Source: Punctularia strigosozonata HHB-11173 SS5 (Eukaryota > Basidiomycota > Agaricomycetes > Corticiales > Punctulariaceae). Taken from it: 64,000 nucleotides of DNA. Positions 38,336 through 49,453 of this stretch are shown in pieces. Every line of letters starts with the position of its first letter. Position 1 is the stretch's first letter. The DNA lies in assembly GCF_000264995.1 (NCBI RefSeq), contig NW_006767433.1, positions 1,334,876 to 1,398,875 of the forward strand. The letters run 5' to 3'. The position numbers were made by a program, and so were the translations under genes. The notes beneath the pieces were generated by a model, which was not told the DNA's origin, searched no databases, and saw only the letters and a program-made list of their open reading frames with translations.

Positions 38336-40696
38336 TCAAGCAATGACACAACTGCGCCACCCCGCTGGGCGCTCTTCCTCCTTGTCCACCCGCAGCAATT
38401 CCTCCACCTCTTTCATCTGCACGTCGTCCGGTATGTCAGGACCAAAGGCGGTGTGCGCTGTCAACGAAGACTGGCGAGTAATTGACAGGCACAGGCGTGA
38501 GGGACGACGTGAGACACCACGGCCGGATCCAGGCGTCTGCTGTCGTAAAGGTCGTACAGAGGAATGCCGTGACGCAGACGGACGAGCGAGAGCGCGACCT
38601 CCGACCGCCGGCGAGGCGCTCGTTCGGGCCGCCGGGGCAACTCCTGCAGCAGAAAAGCCGCCCACAGCACCGCAGTCTGTCCTCCGCCTCTTGGCACCTG
38701 GCATCTCCAAGGTCTCGAAGTGGTCGCCTGTCAGGGGTCGCTTTGTCCGGAACATCGCAGCCCTGGCCCAGTACTCGAACAACAAGGCATGGTATTCCAT
38801 CCGCTTACGCGCGAGTAAACGGTCGACGACTTTGGAATGGACCACGTAACCTCGCGGACCATCGTAAGGGATATACGCATAGTCCCGCGCAATCGGCGGT
38901 TTGGGCGTCGGCCTCTGCTCCGGAGGGTCATGCGACGGAGCTTCGCAGGGTAACCTCGCAGCGTCCTCGCGCGTTGACTCCTCCACGTTGATCCGTGGAG
39001 GCCGCTGCACTGAACTGTGCCCTGGCGACTGTCGTGCCTTCTTCGCAGATCGCGGGCTATCTGCGCCGGCTTGGGCCAGACGTTTCGTGGAATCGTCCTT
39101 CGTGATATCCTGCAGCACGCGCGCTCGCTTCACAGCTTTGGGCGCCTCGTTCTCAATCACGTCCGCAGCTTGACGTTTACGCAGGTTATAGCGGTTCGGT
39201 GACGAGGAGTGGTTGGTCACAGCGGGTGTGAGGGCGACTTCGGCGGAGTGGTGTACGGCAGCATGCTGCTGAATCGCGAGCGTCCCATTCGGGAGCTCCG
39301 AAGCTCGCTCGAGTGACTCCAATGCCTTGTGCAGCTGAGCGTCGGCGACCCTCGGCACGATGAACCTTCGGGGGGCTCCGTCGGTGGCGGCAGGAACCCA
39401 GCTCTCGTTCCAGACCTCCAGGTCCACAGGAACGACAGCGCGATCTTCGTCAAGATCCGGGATGAAACTGCAAGATCCCGGGGGAATAGATCCGTCACGG
39501 CGGCCCTGCAGCTGGCGCCGGTTCTCTTCATCGCGTTGCTGGCATCGCACGAGCTTGCTCTCCTCCCGCTGCCGAGCGTCATCGATGTCCAGGAGAAACT
39601 CGACCTTCCGCCTCTCCATGTCCACCGCCGCGCGATCTTCATCGGAGGCGGCATCGGGCCGGAACAATCGGCTTCGGGCAAAATCCACGACCCAGACTTG
39701 ACCGAGCGAATTCACAAGCATGTGGCGCAGCTGCGGATCTCCGTGCAGGACGCCGAACGCGTGTAGACGAGCGTAGGCGGCGAGGCAGTTCCGCTTCAGC
39801 GGAAGGGGCATGTCAGCCGACGCTTCGACCCATATGGTCTCGTCGTGGAGCTGCATCGCGATGCTTGCTTGGTTGTCATGTCGGAAGACTCCAAGAACGC
39901 CCGGAACAACCTGGCCTTGGACGGGTCCGAGCTGAGTATAGGCTGCCAACTAATCGTGATTGAGCAATTGTTGGGACAAGGAAGCGCTATATAGCATACC
40001 TCGGCGATTAGCGCCTCTACATCGTTCTCGGTCTTTCCAGGCGGCACAGTATAACTGAGATAGATGGACTAGCGTAAGACACCAATGTAATATCGCGGAA
40101 TGACGAAATCCTACCTTTTGCTGATATAGGTCAGTGGGTTCTCTTCATCACGACCGAAGGCGTCCTTCAGTTGGATGTGGCATTGCGAGTCTTGGCTCAC
40201 TGAGGGTACCATCTTCAACAAAGACAAAGACAGGACAAAGAACATACGACTACTCACCTGGCAGTTCTGCTAGTTCCACGACTGACTCCAAGTCAAATGG
40301 CCGGCCTTCACCAACGATATGCGACAGAGGGCTGTATATCGCAGTGATCGTTTCGTCGTACTTGCCGATAGGGCCGGATTCGTATTCTGCGCGCGAGATT
40401 CGACGTGCAGGTCGTTTGGATCGCAAAGTCTCGATGAACGAGGAGATGGGACGGAGGATCTTCCGCAGCGTCTTCATCGCGGGTGGCAAGCTCTTGCTCT
40501 TGCCCCTCTTTCCCTCCGAGGGCTGCATCTCGGGCGTGGTGTCATCAGAAGACTGAGACTGAGGAATATCCGGAGAAGATCTGGAAGAGCTGCTGTGGTT
40601 GCTGGGTGACGACGGTGTCGGCGATCGCATCCTTCGAGTTGCGGCGAGTATTCGAGCGGATCGTCTAGGTTGCGGTACGGGGGAATTGGGGGCCAT
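38336..40696 (-). CDS. Protein kinase-fold protein with degenerate active site
   Basis: Resembles the large Agaricomycete group of kinase-like proteins. Start MAPNSPVPQPRRSARILAAT at 40696, a basic disordered N-terminus. Three introns then join ELAELP to VSQDSQCHIQLKDAFGRDEE, NDVEALIAELAAYTQLGPVQ and VVPGVLGVFR, the small-lobe helix and strands. The catalytic loop reads HGDPQLRHMLVNSLGQVWVV and the metal-binding site DFARS: the Asp of HGD is present but the usual loop Asn is His, and DFG/DFD is DFA. I do not see a VAIK-type lysine. A long C-terminal half is disordered and basic, with NRYNLRKRQ near the middle, which could be a nuclear signal. Probably a pseudokinase or atypical enzyme. Confidence 0.8.
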
Positions 40697-41140
40697 GATA
40701 GTAGTGGCCGGAGGAAAGGGTGGTGAATTGCCTCAGACACAGAGTGCCGCACATTTTATGGAGAGTGAGATTACACAAGGCCACACAACGCAGATACCTT
40801 GTCGAGGTGATGCTCGTCCCGAGACAACGCGCGCCACGTTGGGACAAGGCCACAACGCGTGAGAACTCGGCCTTGCACGCTCGAAAAGCTCGAGCTGTTG
40901 AGACCTATGTCGGATATGCTGGAAAATATTGACCAAAGCTATATCTGCTATAAACTGGCGGTGTACAGGCGAGGACTGCATTGGTTAAGACAATAATAAG
41001 GAGTGATGATCATGGTACAGTGCTGTTCTACAGACAATCAGGAGGAATTAGGACACATGGTAGGGTACTGGGAGTGCAAGGCAAAATCCGTAATATCGGA
41101 GTACGATGCCCTATTCTAGCGAACTACAGCGAGTTCGCAG
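40697..41140. other. Intergenic region upstream of the kinase-fold gene
   Basis: 444 bases; no gene or repeat recognised. Confidence 0.45.
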
Positions 41141-42429
41141 TCATGTTTCCCAATGCGCAGGCGGAGAGGCAGTCCTGTGCTCATGCGTACCGCATTCGGG
41201 TATCCCGCAAAGCCACTGGGTCCCGCTAGGGCCTTGCGTCGCCCTAGCGTTCGCCACCCAGCTCCCCCTCCTCTCGTACTCTTCCAGGTTCATCAAGGCC
41301 CCCTTTCCCTCCGCCTCCGCTTCGAACTGTTGCAGCGAACGGCGCCTGTTTTCTAGCCAGATCTCCAGGGCCGAGCTTCCGGCTGAGCGAATCGACAACG
41401 AATCAACCCACGATTCCGAGAACGAATTGCGGAGACTCGGTAGTGGTATGGGGGAGTTGATCAACGACGAACGGAGTTCGGAAGGCACATTGGACGACGA
41501 AAATGTGAGGTTGGTACACACGGATGCCGGACGCGAGCCAGAGAAGCAGAACATGCGGGCAGTGCGGGTCTTCAACCGAAGCCTGCGAATACTGCTTGCA
41601 ACGCCGTGCAAGCTGTATTTGACGATGCCGACAACGCCACGTCGACGAGATCTCGGGACGGGACTGGGACTTTGAACTTCCCTGGGTGCGATGCCTTGCC
41701 CGGAAACGACTACGCACGATTGCGTGGGCTCGGGTGCTCTCGCGCCACTTCGCGAGTATGGGCGCGAGTATCGACTGACGTTTGACGCCATGCTGGACCG
41801 CCGACGACGATGGGCGGCTAAGATGGATCGCGAGGTGGCGGTAAGCGCCGAGGTGAGAACGCGCGACCGGACGGAAGCCGGCCAGGGCTCGTAAGGATTC
41901 CGAGAGATGCGGATAGGCGATCTCGGGGTGCTGGCTATAGAAGAGAAGCTGCGCCTGCTTGCGGATATCGCATGCGACGATGGCGATGGCAAGGGTGATG
42001 AAGGGCCTGACACTGCTTGGAACGACGTTACGGTCGATAGCGTCCTGAAGGAGAGGGAAGATATACGGCGACCATGTGAATGATTCCATTGCAGTTCCAA
42101 TTCCGACAACGCAAATGACGCGGAGAATGAGTTCAGCCCAGGGACGGGACCAAGAATTCCAGCGTCCGCAGGTGCAAGTGCGGGTACGGGTGCTATGCCA
42201 TGACGATATTCGGCATCCGAATACGCGCATCCCGATGCTCGCGGGTTGTGCCGAGGGGGAATCCTCATTGCGGCTCTGCGGCGCAGTTTCGCGGCATCTG
42301 AGGACGTTCCGGGTAATGATGGCTACAGGAGGTCGCTGAGATCAACTTCCGCATATTTGGCGACCAAGGCCGACTCACCAAGTTTGCGTTGGGAGACTTG
42401 TCTCCTAGAGGCGTTCTGCACAACTCCAT
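41141..42429 (-). CDS. Arg/Ser-rich protein of unknown function
   Basis: I do not recognise this gene. An ATG at 42429 (MELCRTPLGDKSPNANL) splices through a 57-base intron (about 42321-42378) in frame to PSLPGTSSDAAKLRRRAAMR and then a 375-codon open frame to 41141. The middle is rich in Ser, Arg and Pro and looks disordered. The C-terminal 80 residues look better ordered: SALEIWLENRRRSLQQFEAE, GKGALMNLEEYERRGSWVAN and a final Cys/His-containing piece CGIPECGTHEH. A second minus-strand frame is open over 41403-42230 and begins with hydrophobic stretches (ELILRVICVVGIGTA, VRPFITLAIAIVACDI), so an intron switching frames inside the gene cannot be excluded. Function unknown. Confidence 0.5.
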
Positions 42430-43644
42430 TTTTGCTTCTCGAGTAACCGAACAAGTAGTTGACAAAACAACCTGGCAGTGTCAGCCGCTGACCAGAGCAG
42501 CACGAAGGAAGGTTATGCAGAGGGCGACAAGGGACGGGAGTAAACGAGGGCAAGAACGGCCAAAAGGTGCATGCGAGGCCTGAGCAATGAGCACAGTATG
42601 TACGGCATTGCTTCACAAAAGTACGTTGCAGGTTGTCAAGTACACAAACACCGATACAAAACGGGACAAGGTAGCTTCATTTGCGCCCGTGAGCACATGA
42701 CCGCGACCGAAGCTGCTTCAGATGCCGTTTATTGGAGAACGCCGTTCTCCCACTGCTGTATATCGGTCGTGGGCCGTCCAACGAGTCGGCCTCAAGTATT
42801 TGAGTGATGTGCGTTGGTCGGCCCAAGGAGTGAAGACATGGCCAGGCGCCAGTCATCGGGCGTGACGCAGTCCAGCTCAGCCAGTCGATGCGGAGCGTAT
42901 GCGGGTGTCCTCATATCCACTAAGGTTGTAGGCATCGCCAGGCGGCCATGACAAGAAGTCAGAGCGTGTTCTCCGTCAAGGATGGACACAACCTCGGAGG
43001 AAAGATACTGACAGCGGGGGCGACGGTGGAACACGTGCGGCATCCTTCGGTCATCATCGACGCTGGGTCATTTGATCACTCACCATGACCATGACATTCC
43101 TTGAGCTTGCCACAAGGGAATGGATACCTCTACAGGGACTCAGCACGACACCGAAGACAGATGCAGAACGACGATCGAACTGATATCGTAGTCTCTCTAT
43201 ATCAATGCTGGAGTTTCGCTGCGGCGCTCTCCCTTAGTCACTGTTACAGGATGATTTGCATCTATCGTATTGATCAGAGGTGACGCTCAGACGACCTCCA
43301 GAGGTGCCGAGACCCGAGCTCGGGTCAGTCTCGGATCCTTCGCTTGCTCAGTATCCTCGGAATTATATCCTGTGACGGCGTGTTCTCGCGCTCAATACTC
43401 CTTCTGTCATGGTATTGCGCCTTTCAGCTCTCGTCTGGAGTGTGCCCGCCCGTCACAAGCGCATATATCTCGGCGCCAGCAGGCGGCCCGACCGCTCACC
43501 GCACCAATTTCGGAATCAAGCAAGCGCGTTCGGAAAACATACGAGCCCAATGTCCACACGTTACGACGTTCAACCACGAGCTAGAGTATAAGAGCTAGCT
43601 TGTTGGAAGAGAGAAATCTCATCACCAGTCCAAAGGTTGACAAT
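42430..43644. other. Long intergenic region upstream of GH74
   Basis: About 1.2 kb with only short open frames. A protein-like minus-strand frame at 42792-43043 (LSSEVVSILDGEHALTSCHG) has no context to support it. The right end should carry the GH74 promoter. Confidence 0.4.
43583..43595 (+). promoter_or_regulatory. Possible TATA box of the GH74 gene
   Basis: AGAGTATAAGAGC lies about 55 bases upstream of the GH74 start codon, a plausible place for a TATA element given a short 5' leader. Called on motif and position only. Confidence 0.4.
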
Positions 43645-46600
43645 ATGCGTTTCCTTGGGGTCTCCGCGGCCGTTGCTTTGGCATCCGTGCCTCTAGTTTA
43701 CGCTGTATCGTCTCAGACATACACATGGAAGAACGTGAAGATAGGTGGCGGCGGAGGTACGTGTTTCCCCACGGTTACGGCGGAAGGGATGTGCCAATGT
43801 ATTGAATTCATCCTCAAGGCTTCGTGCCCAACATTGTAGGTTCCGAGATATAGAAGATGCTCGGATCGGTCCTGAAAACATCCTCAACAGGTATTCAATC
43901 CTTCGGAGAAGGGCTTAGCCTATGCTCGCACGGATATCGGAGGCGCGTACAGGCTGAATTCCGACGATACTTGGACACCCTTGGTGGATTTTGCCAATGA
44001 TACGCACTGGAACTACTGGGGGATCGATGGTGAGCCCACCGGTGACTTGAGCCGTAACATCGCATGAACATGTATGTCATGTAGCTCTGGCTGCCGACCC
44101 TGTTGACACGAGTCGGGTTTACCTCGTGAGCAGTTCGTGTTGAAGCTTGCACGCATGCCCCTCACATGTATTCATTGTTTAGGCTACTGGGATGGTGAGC
44201 ATGTGTTCCAATAGGCTCATGAGACCCCTTGGGCTGACCTTCGTCTGATCTAGTACACGAACTCCTGGGAGTCAGTTCGCGTTTGCGGTCCTATAGAAAG
44301 CAGCTCATCATATGTTCCATAGTCCCAACAACGGGCAAATCCTGATTTCCACTGACAAAGGTGCGCGATACCCGCCCTCCTATTCGACATTTACACTGAT
44401 ACGACCTCAAGGCAACACATGGACGGCCTCACCACTGAGCTTCAAGGTAGGCTAGCCCGTTCATGCCCGACGCGGACAAGGCTCATGGGAACAATCATAG
44501 CTTGGCGGGAACATGCCGGGTCGTGGCATGGGGGAGGTAACAACGGCACTCCTTCTCTTCTGAACTGCCCTCATCTCCTGCTAGCGCCTTGCAGTTGACC
44601 CTAACAGCAACAACATCCTCTTCTTTGGTGCAAGGTCTGGCAATGGTCTCTGGAAGTCGACCAACTACGGATCTACGTGGACCAAAGTATCAACTCTCCC
44701 CAACACAGGTTTGTGTGTTGTCTTTTCATTGACGGTACAGCGCTCAGGCTTGCGACTTAGGCACCTACAAACCGGACCCGACAGACACTACGGGGTAAGC
44801 AACTCGTTGAGTACCATGATTTTATGGAAGTAACTCCATGCAGTTACAACAATGATCCCATCGGCGTCTCGTTCGTGACGTTTGACTCGACATCTGGATC
44901 GTCCGGCACGGTGAGTCTGAAAAGCCAATATCAAAGCGAACCCTCAGCTGAACGCAGGAATAAGGCCACACCCCGGATTTTTGTTGGTGTCGCTTCCGTC
45001 GGAACTTCGAACCTCTTCATGAGTAATGACGGAGGATCCTCGTGGTCCGCTCTTTCGGGGACAAACACGTCCTGGATTCCCCACAAGGGTGTTCTTTCGC
45101 CCTCGGAGAAGGCTTTGTACATATCCACCGCCGACGGCGCCGGCCCGTACGACGGAACCCTAGGAGGGGTTTACAAGGTGAGAACGATCATAGGCAAGAC
45201 TAAACCGATTTTGAAGCCCAACCCTAGTACAACATCACGTCGGGCACTATGACAGGCATGCTTCCCATTTCCCCTACAGGTGATGATACACATAGCTGAT
45301 CACACCCAGACATCACCCCCGTTTCTGGCAGCGACTTGTACTTTGGGTGTGCAGCCTTCTTTGCTTTACTACTGAGACCGGTCATTGATCACGATGTCCT
45401 CAGATTTGGCGGTCTGACCGTAGACCTGCAAAAGCCCGGAACGGTCATGGTCGCCACCCTCAACAGCTGGTTAGTCCTTGATATTCCATAAAGAAGACGC
45501 GGCTAAGCGTGCTGCAGGTGGCCAGACGCAAACATTTTCCGGTCCACTGACGGGTGAGATCCCTTGCATGGCGATTCGTTGCCTTCCTCTGAAGAGGTTA
45601 TAGCGGTGCGACGTGGTCGCGGCTTTGGGACTGGCAGTCATATCCGACGATGAACAGGTACTACAGCTACGACGACTCTCTGGCGCCGTGGCTGGGACCG
45701 GACGGGACTATCACCGGATTGACCATGCAAATCGGCTGGATGATCGAAGGGTTGTCCATTGATCCGTTCGACTCCAACCACTGGCTGTATGGCACAGGAG
45801 AGACCATATACGGCGGCCACGACCTGCTCAAGTGGGATACAGCGCACAATATCACGTTGAAATCTCTTGCCGATGGAATTGAGGAGGAATCGGTCCAAGG
45901 ACTTATCTCCCCGCCGGTGGGACCGAATCTGCTCTCCGTGGTTGGAGACGACGATGGTCAGTATAGTGTTGCTTTACCACAACTCGCACTAAACGTTGTG
46001 TCTCGTAGGATTCCAGCATCTGAGTCTCGACAAGGCGCCCACATCCGAGTGTACGAAAATTCTTTCCTGAAGAATCTTTTTGAGTCGGGCTTACTGGCTT
46101 CGCAGTCATCAACCCATCGTGGGCCACGGCTTCCGACATCGACTATGCGGGCAACCAACCCACGAACATCGTTCGCATAGGAACCGGCGACAGGTAAATT
46201 GTGGCCTTCCCCCGCATCGCGGCTCCTGTTCACTCCAGGTCCTTAGCTCGACAGGAAAGCAGGTCGCATTATCATCTGACTCCGGCGCGACTTGGTAGGG
46301 CCTATTTCTATTACTTTGCACCATCCGGTTTCACCCGATATCCCCACTAGGAACCAGGATTACGGGGCTGCTGATAACGTTTCCGGCGGAAAAGTAGCGT
46401 TTTCCGCCGATGCAGACACCGTATTATGGCGCACAGGATCGAACGGCGTGATGGCGAGTGCTACCGCCCCTCAAATTGTGGTCATCTGCTCATCCAATTC
46501 AAATAGGTTTCCCAGTATACCAATGCGTTCACCGCAGTACCCAGCTTGCCTTCCGACGCTGCGATTGCTTCAGGTCAGTGGTAGCCAGTGATCCTTGTCA

Positions 46601-47788
46601 ACAGCCATGGCTAATACTATATGTAGACAAGAAGAACAACTCCATCTTCTACGGCGCATCAGGCTCGACATTCTATCTCAGCACGGATGGCGGAAAGACT
46701 TTCGCATCCAAGGGATCGTTGGGAACGTCAACCGCGCCCGTGAAGGTCATTGACAGCCTGCATGTGCTTGCTTCGACGGATTGCTAACTCCTTATAGGTC
46801 ATCGTACATCCTAACGTGACAGGAGACGTTTGGGTATCTACAGACAAGGTATTTGACTTTCCCTTCTGGTGCAACTTTCATGCCCTGATGGGATACAGGG
46901 TCTGTTCCATTCCTCGAATGTGGTCAGCGGGACCGCGTTCAGTGCGATCTCGGGTATCAGCCAAGCCTGGTCCATCGGTTTCGGAGCTCCTAAGACTTCC
47001 GGAGGCGAGTTATTGCGCTGTGTAGGCTCTTCTGGGGAATGACCCGTGTCACAGGTTACCCGGCGATATTCGCGGCAGCCAACATTGGAGGTGTAGGATA
47101 TTTCCGCAGTGACGATGCAGGAGTCAACTGGGTGCAGATTAACGATGCGTCCCATGGTTTCGGCTCAGCCGCTGCCAATGTCGTGACCGGGGATCTTCGC
47201 ATCTACGGGCGGTACGTCATCGGCCAAACGCGGTCATCTGTGCTGTTCCTGATCAGTCTACAGCGTCTACATCGGCACAAATGGACGCGGCATTTTCTAC
47301 GGCGATGCTTCAGGTGCAGCGCCTTCTCCGACTGCGACCGCATCAACGACTACACCCACCTCCGCGTCCTCAACCTCCACCTCGAAGGCGAGCACAACTA
47401 CCACCGTTTCCTCCACCACTTCCAAGTCGTCTTCGACGGTCTCCTCCACGACAAGCACCATAGCCAGCTCGACTTCGAAGACCACGACCTCCACATCGGC
47501 CACCAGCACCGCTGTCGCTGCTCAGTACGGTCAGTGCGGAGGGTATGTCACTGTGTCGAAGTATCTGGGCAGACATCGTAATGACGTTACCTTCAGCATC
47601 GGTTGGACCGGTCCCACTATATGTGCGAGCCCCTATAGTAAGCATGCTCTTTATCAAACGCTCTGCGCGTCTTTAATTAGAGTTGTCCAGCTTGCACTGT
47701 CGCGAACGAGTGAGTGTGCCAAGAATGCATACTTCGTACTTTCTATTCACTAACTCTTCGAAACAGCTATTATAGTCAGTGTCTTTGA
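43645..47788 (+). CDS. Secreted GH74 xyloglucanase with C-terminal CBM1
   Basis: Cleaves the beta-1,4-glucan backbone of xyloglucan. Start MRFLGVSAAVALASVPLVYA at 43645 is a signal peptide. The double beta-propeller follows: TYTWKNVKIGGGG, ARTDIGGAYRLNSDDTWTPL with the conserved Asp region, WNYWGIDALAADPVD, GGNMPGRGMGERLAVDPNSN, ILFFGARSGNGLWKSTNYGS, SNDGGSSWSAL, GLTMQIGWMIEGLSIDPFDS, HWLYGTGETIYGGHDLLKWD, SDSGATW and STDGGKTFASKG. A Ser/Thr linker leads to the cellulose-binding module QYGQCGGIGWTGPTICAS, PYTCTVANDYYSQCL with stop at 47788. About twenty introns; two exons, 44183-44194 (12 nt, ATGM) and 44254-44270 (17 nt), are tiny. The joint near 46055-46100 is the one I could not resolve cleanly. 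Family and architecture are firm. Confidence 0.93.
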
Positions 47789-48260
47789 GGCAGCCTTCAT
47801 CATCTTGATAGTTCTTGAGTCTCAGTGGCGGGCATGTTGTTGCACAATATACCTAAAATGCATTCAGCGCCCGAGCTTCGCTCTCAATTTCGGGCCGCCA
47901 TACAGAGTTTACATTAAGCATGCGAAGTACCAGCAGAACGGATATGCATGATGATATGCTATGGCACCAAGGTAAAAGAAACAGACCTCAGGAGGTTAGG
48001 CTAACGCTCGTGTGTATCAACGTCCTCACAATACAGGAGCTGCACTATTAGGCTGATGCTCCGCTAGTGAACGTTGAATATCAGGACAAGAGATTACACG
48101 ACAAAAATATGTGGAACAGAGGTCCTCTGCCAGGAAACTAGTACTTGTCCTGAATGTACTTCAACGCCCTGGAGACCATCCCTATCACAGCCTAGTCGTC
48201 ATGGTCATCGTCCACAGGAACCTCGATGACATGGAGCTTATCATGGGTGCTCTTCTGCGC
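47789..48260. other. Intergenic region after GH74
   Basis: About 470 bases with the GH74 3' end. No gene recognised; the plus-strand open frame starting at 48111 has no family features. Confidence 0.45.
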
Positions 48261-48588
48261 CTACCTCTTCAGTTTCTGGTTCTCGGCGTCCATGTTCGCC
48301 TGAAACACGAGGTTTCTGCACCGCGCTTTATTCCTGATGATCTCTTCACCCGCATCAATACGAATACCGAGCGCCTTGTCGAGCTGGCTATTCTCGGGTG
48401 GCCACACGCGGGAACCGGGACGGGCTCCGTCTACCACTGCACTTATCACCTTCTTGTATCATTTGGTCCGATGTGTTCATCAGCTTCTATCATACACAGG
48501 CGGCTAAGTACTGAGGAAAGAACCGAGAACTCGCCTGGATGAAGGTTGGCATGATCACATCCGCGATGAACTTGGTGAAGCTTGGCAT
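48261..48588 (-). CDS. Possible small hypothetical protein
   Basis: Weakly supported. The minus-strand ATG at 48588 opens MPSFTKFIADVIMPTFIQ, and after possible splicing KLMNTSDQMIQE. The final frame reads SQLDKALGIRIDAGEEIIRN, KARCRNLVFQANMDAENQ and stops at 48261. These pieces look like one short helical protein, but the introns needed are either non-standard (a GC donor) or too short, so it may be a decayed gene. No function can be given. Confidence 0.25.
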
Positions 48589-49453
48589 GGCTGGTCTGGA
48601 ATCAGATTTCACTGAAAACATAGAGAGCGAAGTGCTGAGATATACCCACCGATGTTTGCGTTCAGTGAATCAAGAACAGAAGACAGATTCTTGCACTCGT
48701 TGGAGGTGGCATTTCCGAGTCGTTTATGGCCCCTTATGTACCCAAAGTCTGATGTTGCCCGAGAATGTCGTTCTTATCTCTAGTACTTGAGCATCTCGAG
48801 GATAGCATGGGGCGAACGATGATAAATTGAGGATGGCTTCCAGTCCACGGCCCACCAGATGAGTATGACAGTCTCCAGAAACCAGACGCGTGGATGTTCA
48901 AGTTCTCTGCTATCATCCTGGTACAGCCCTAGTGTGGGCCTCGCGCATTCCCATGCGATAATCAGGATATATGTACGGAGTCCTAAACTGTACGATCGCG
49001 TTGCCTCACCGTTGCACCTCAGGTTGTCGGAACAAGCCTGATAAACGGGGGTTTCCCGTCATGACTCAGAGTAGCGGAAACATGCCAACGACAGCACAGA
49101 GCAAGTGACAACAGCATGGAAGCATCCGCAGCTGCTAGCGAGCTATCCAGTACATCCCAAAAAGCAGGAAAAAACATGGCCTAGTTCTGATATGGCGTTC
49201 GCTGGATGCTGCATATTGCAAGGATTGTGAAACGAGAGATCATAGCAGTCGTAGCAGTGCAGAACATCGCCTTCCTAGCTTCAGGCATGAGTTGCACGGA
49301 GGCGGCGTGCACATGCACCTTGCGTGTGGATGAAAGCAGAAAAGCAGAGTGTCGGCCAAGTTTCCTGCATGACGTGATATGAACAGCATTCTTTCCTTCT
49401 CACGGTTGAACCTGCATACTTCCGACTCTTAAGTGCTATGATCGTCCAGGCTC
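48589..49453. other. Intergenic stretch
   Basis: About 860 bases, only short frames. No repeat, RNA or family signature seen. The last part should contain the promoter of the first AIM9-like gene. Confidence 0.45.
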
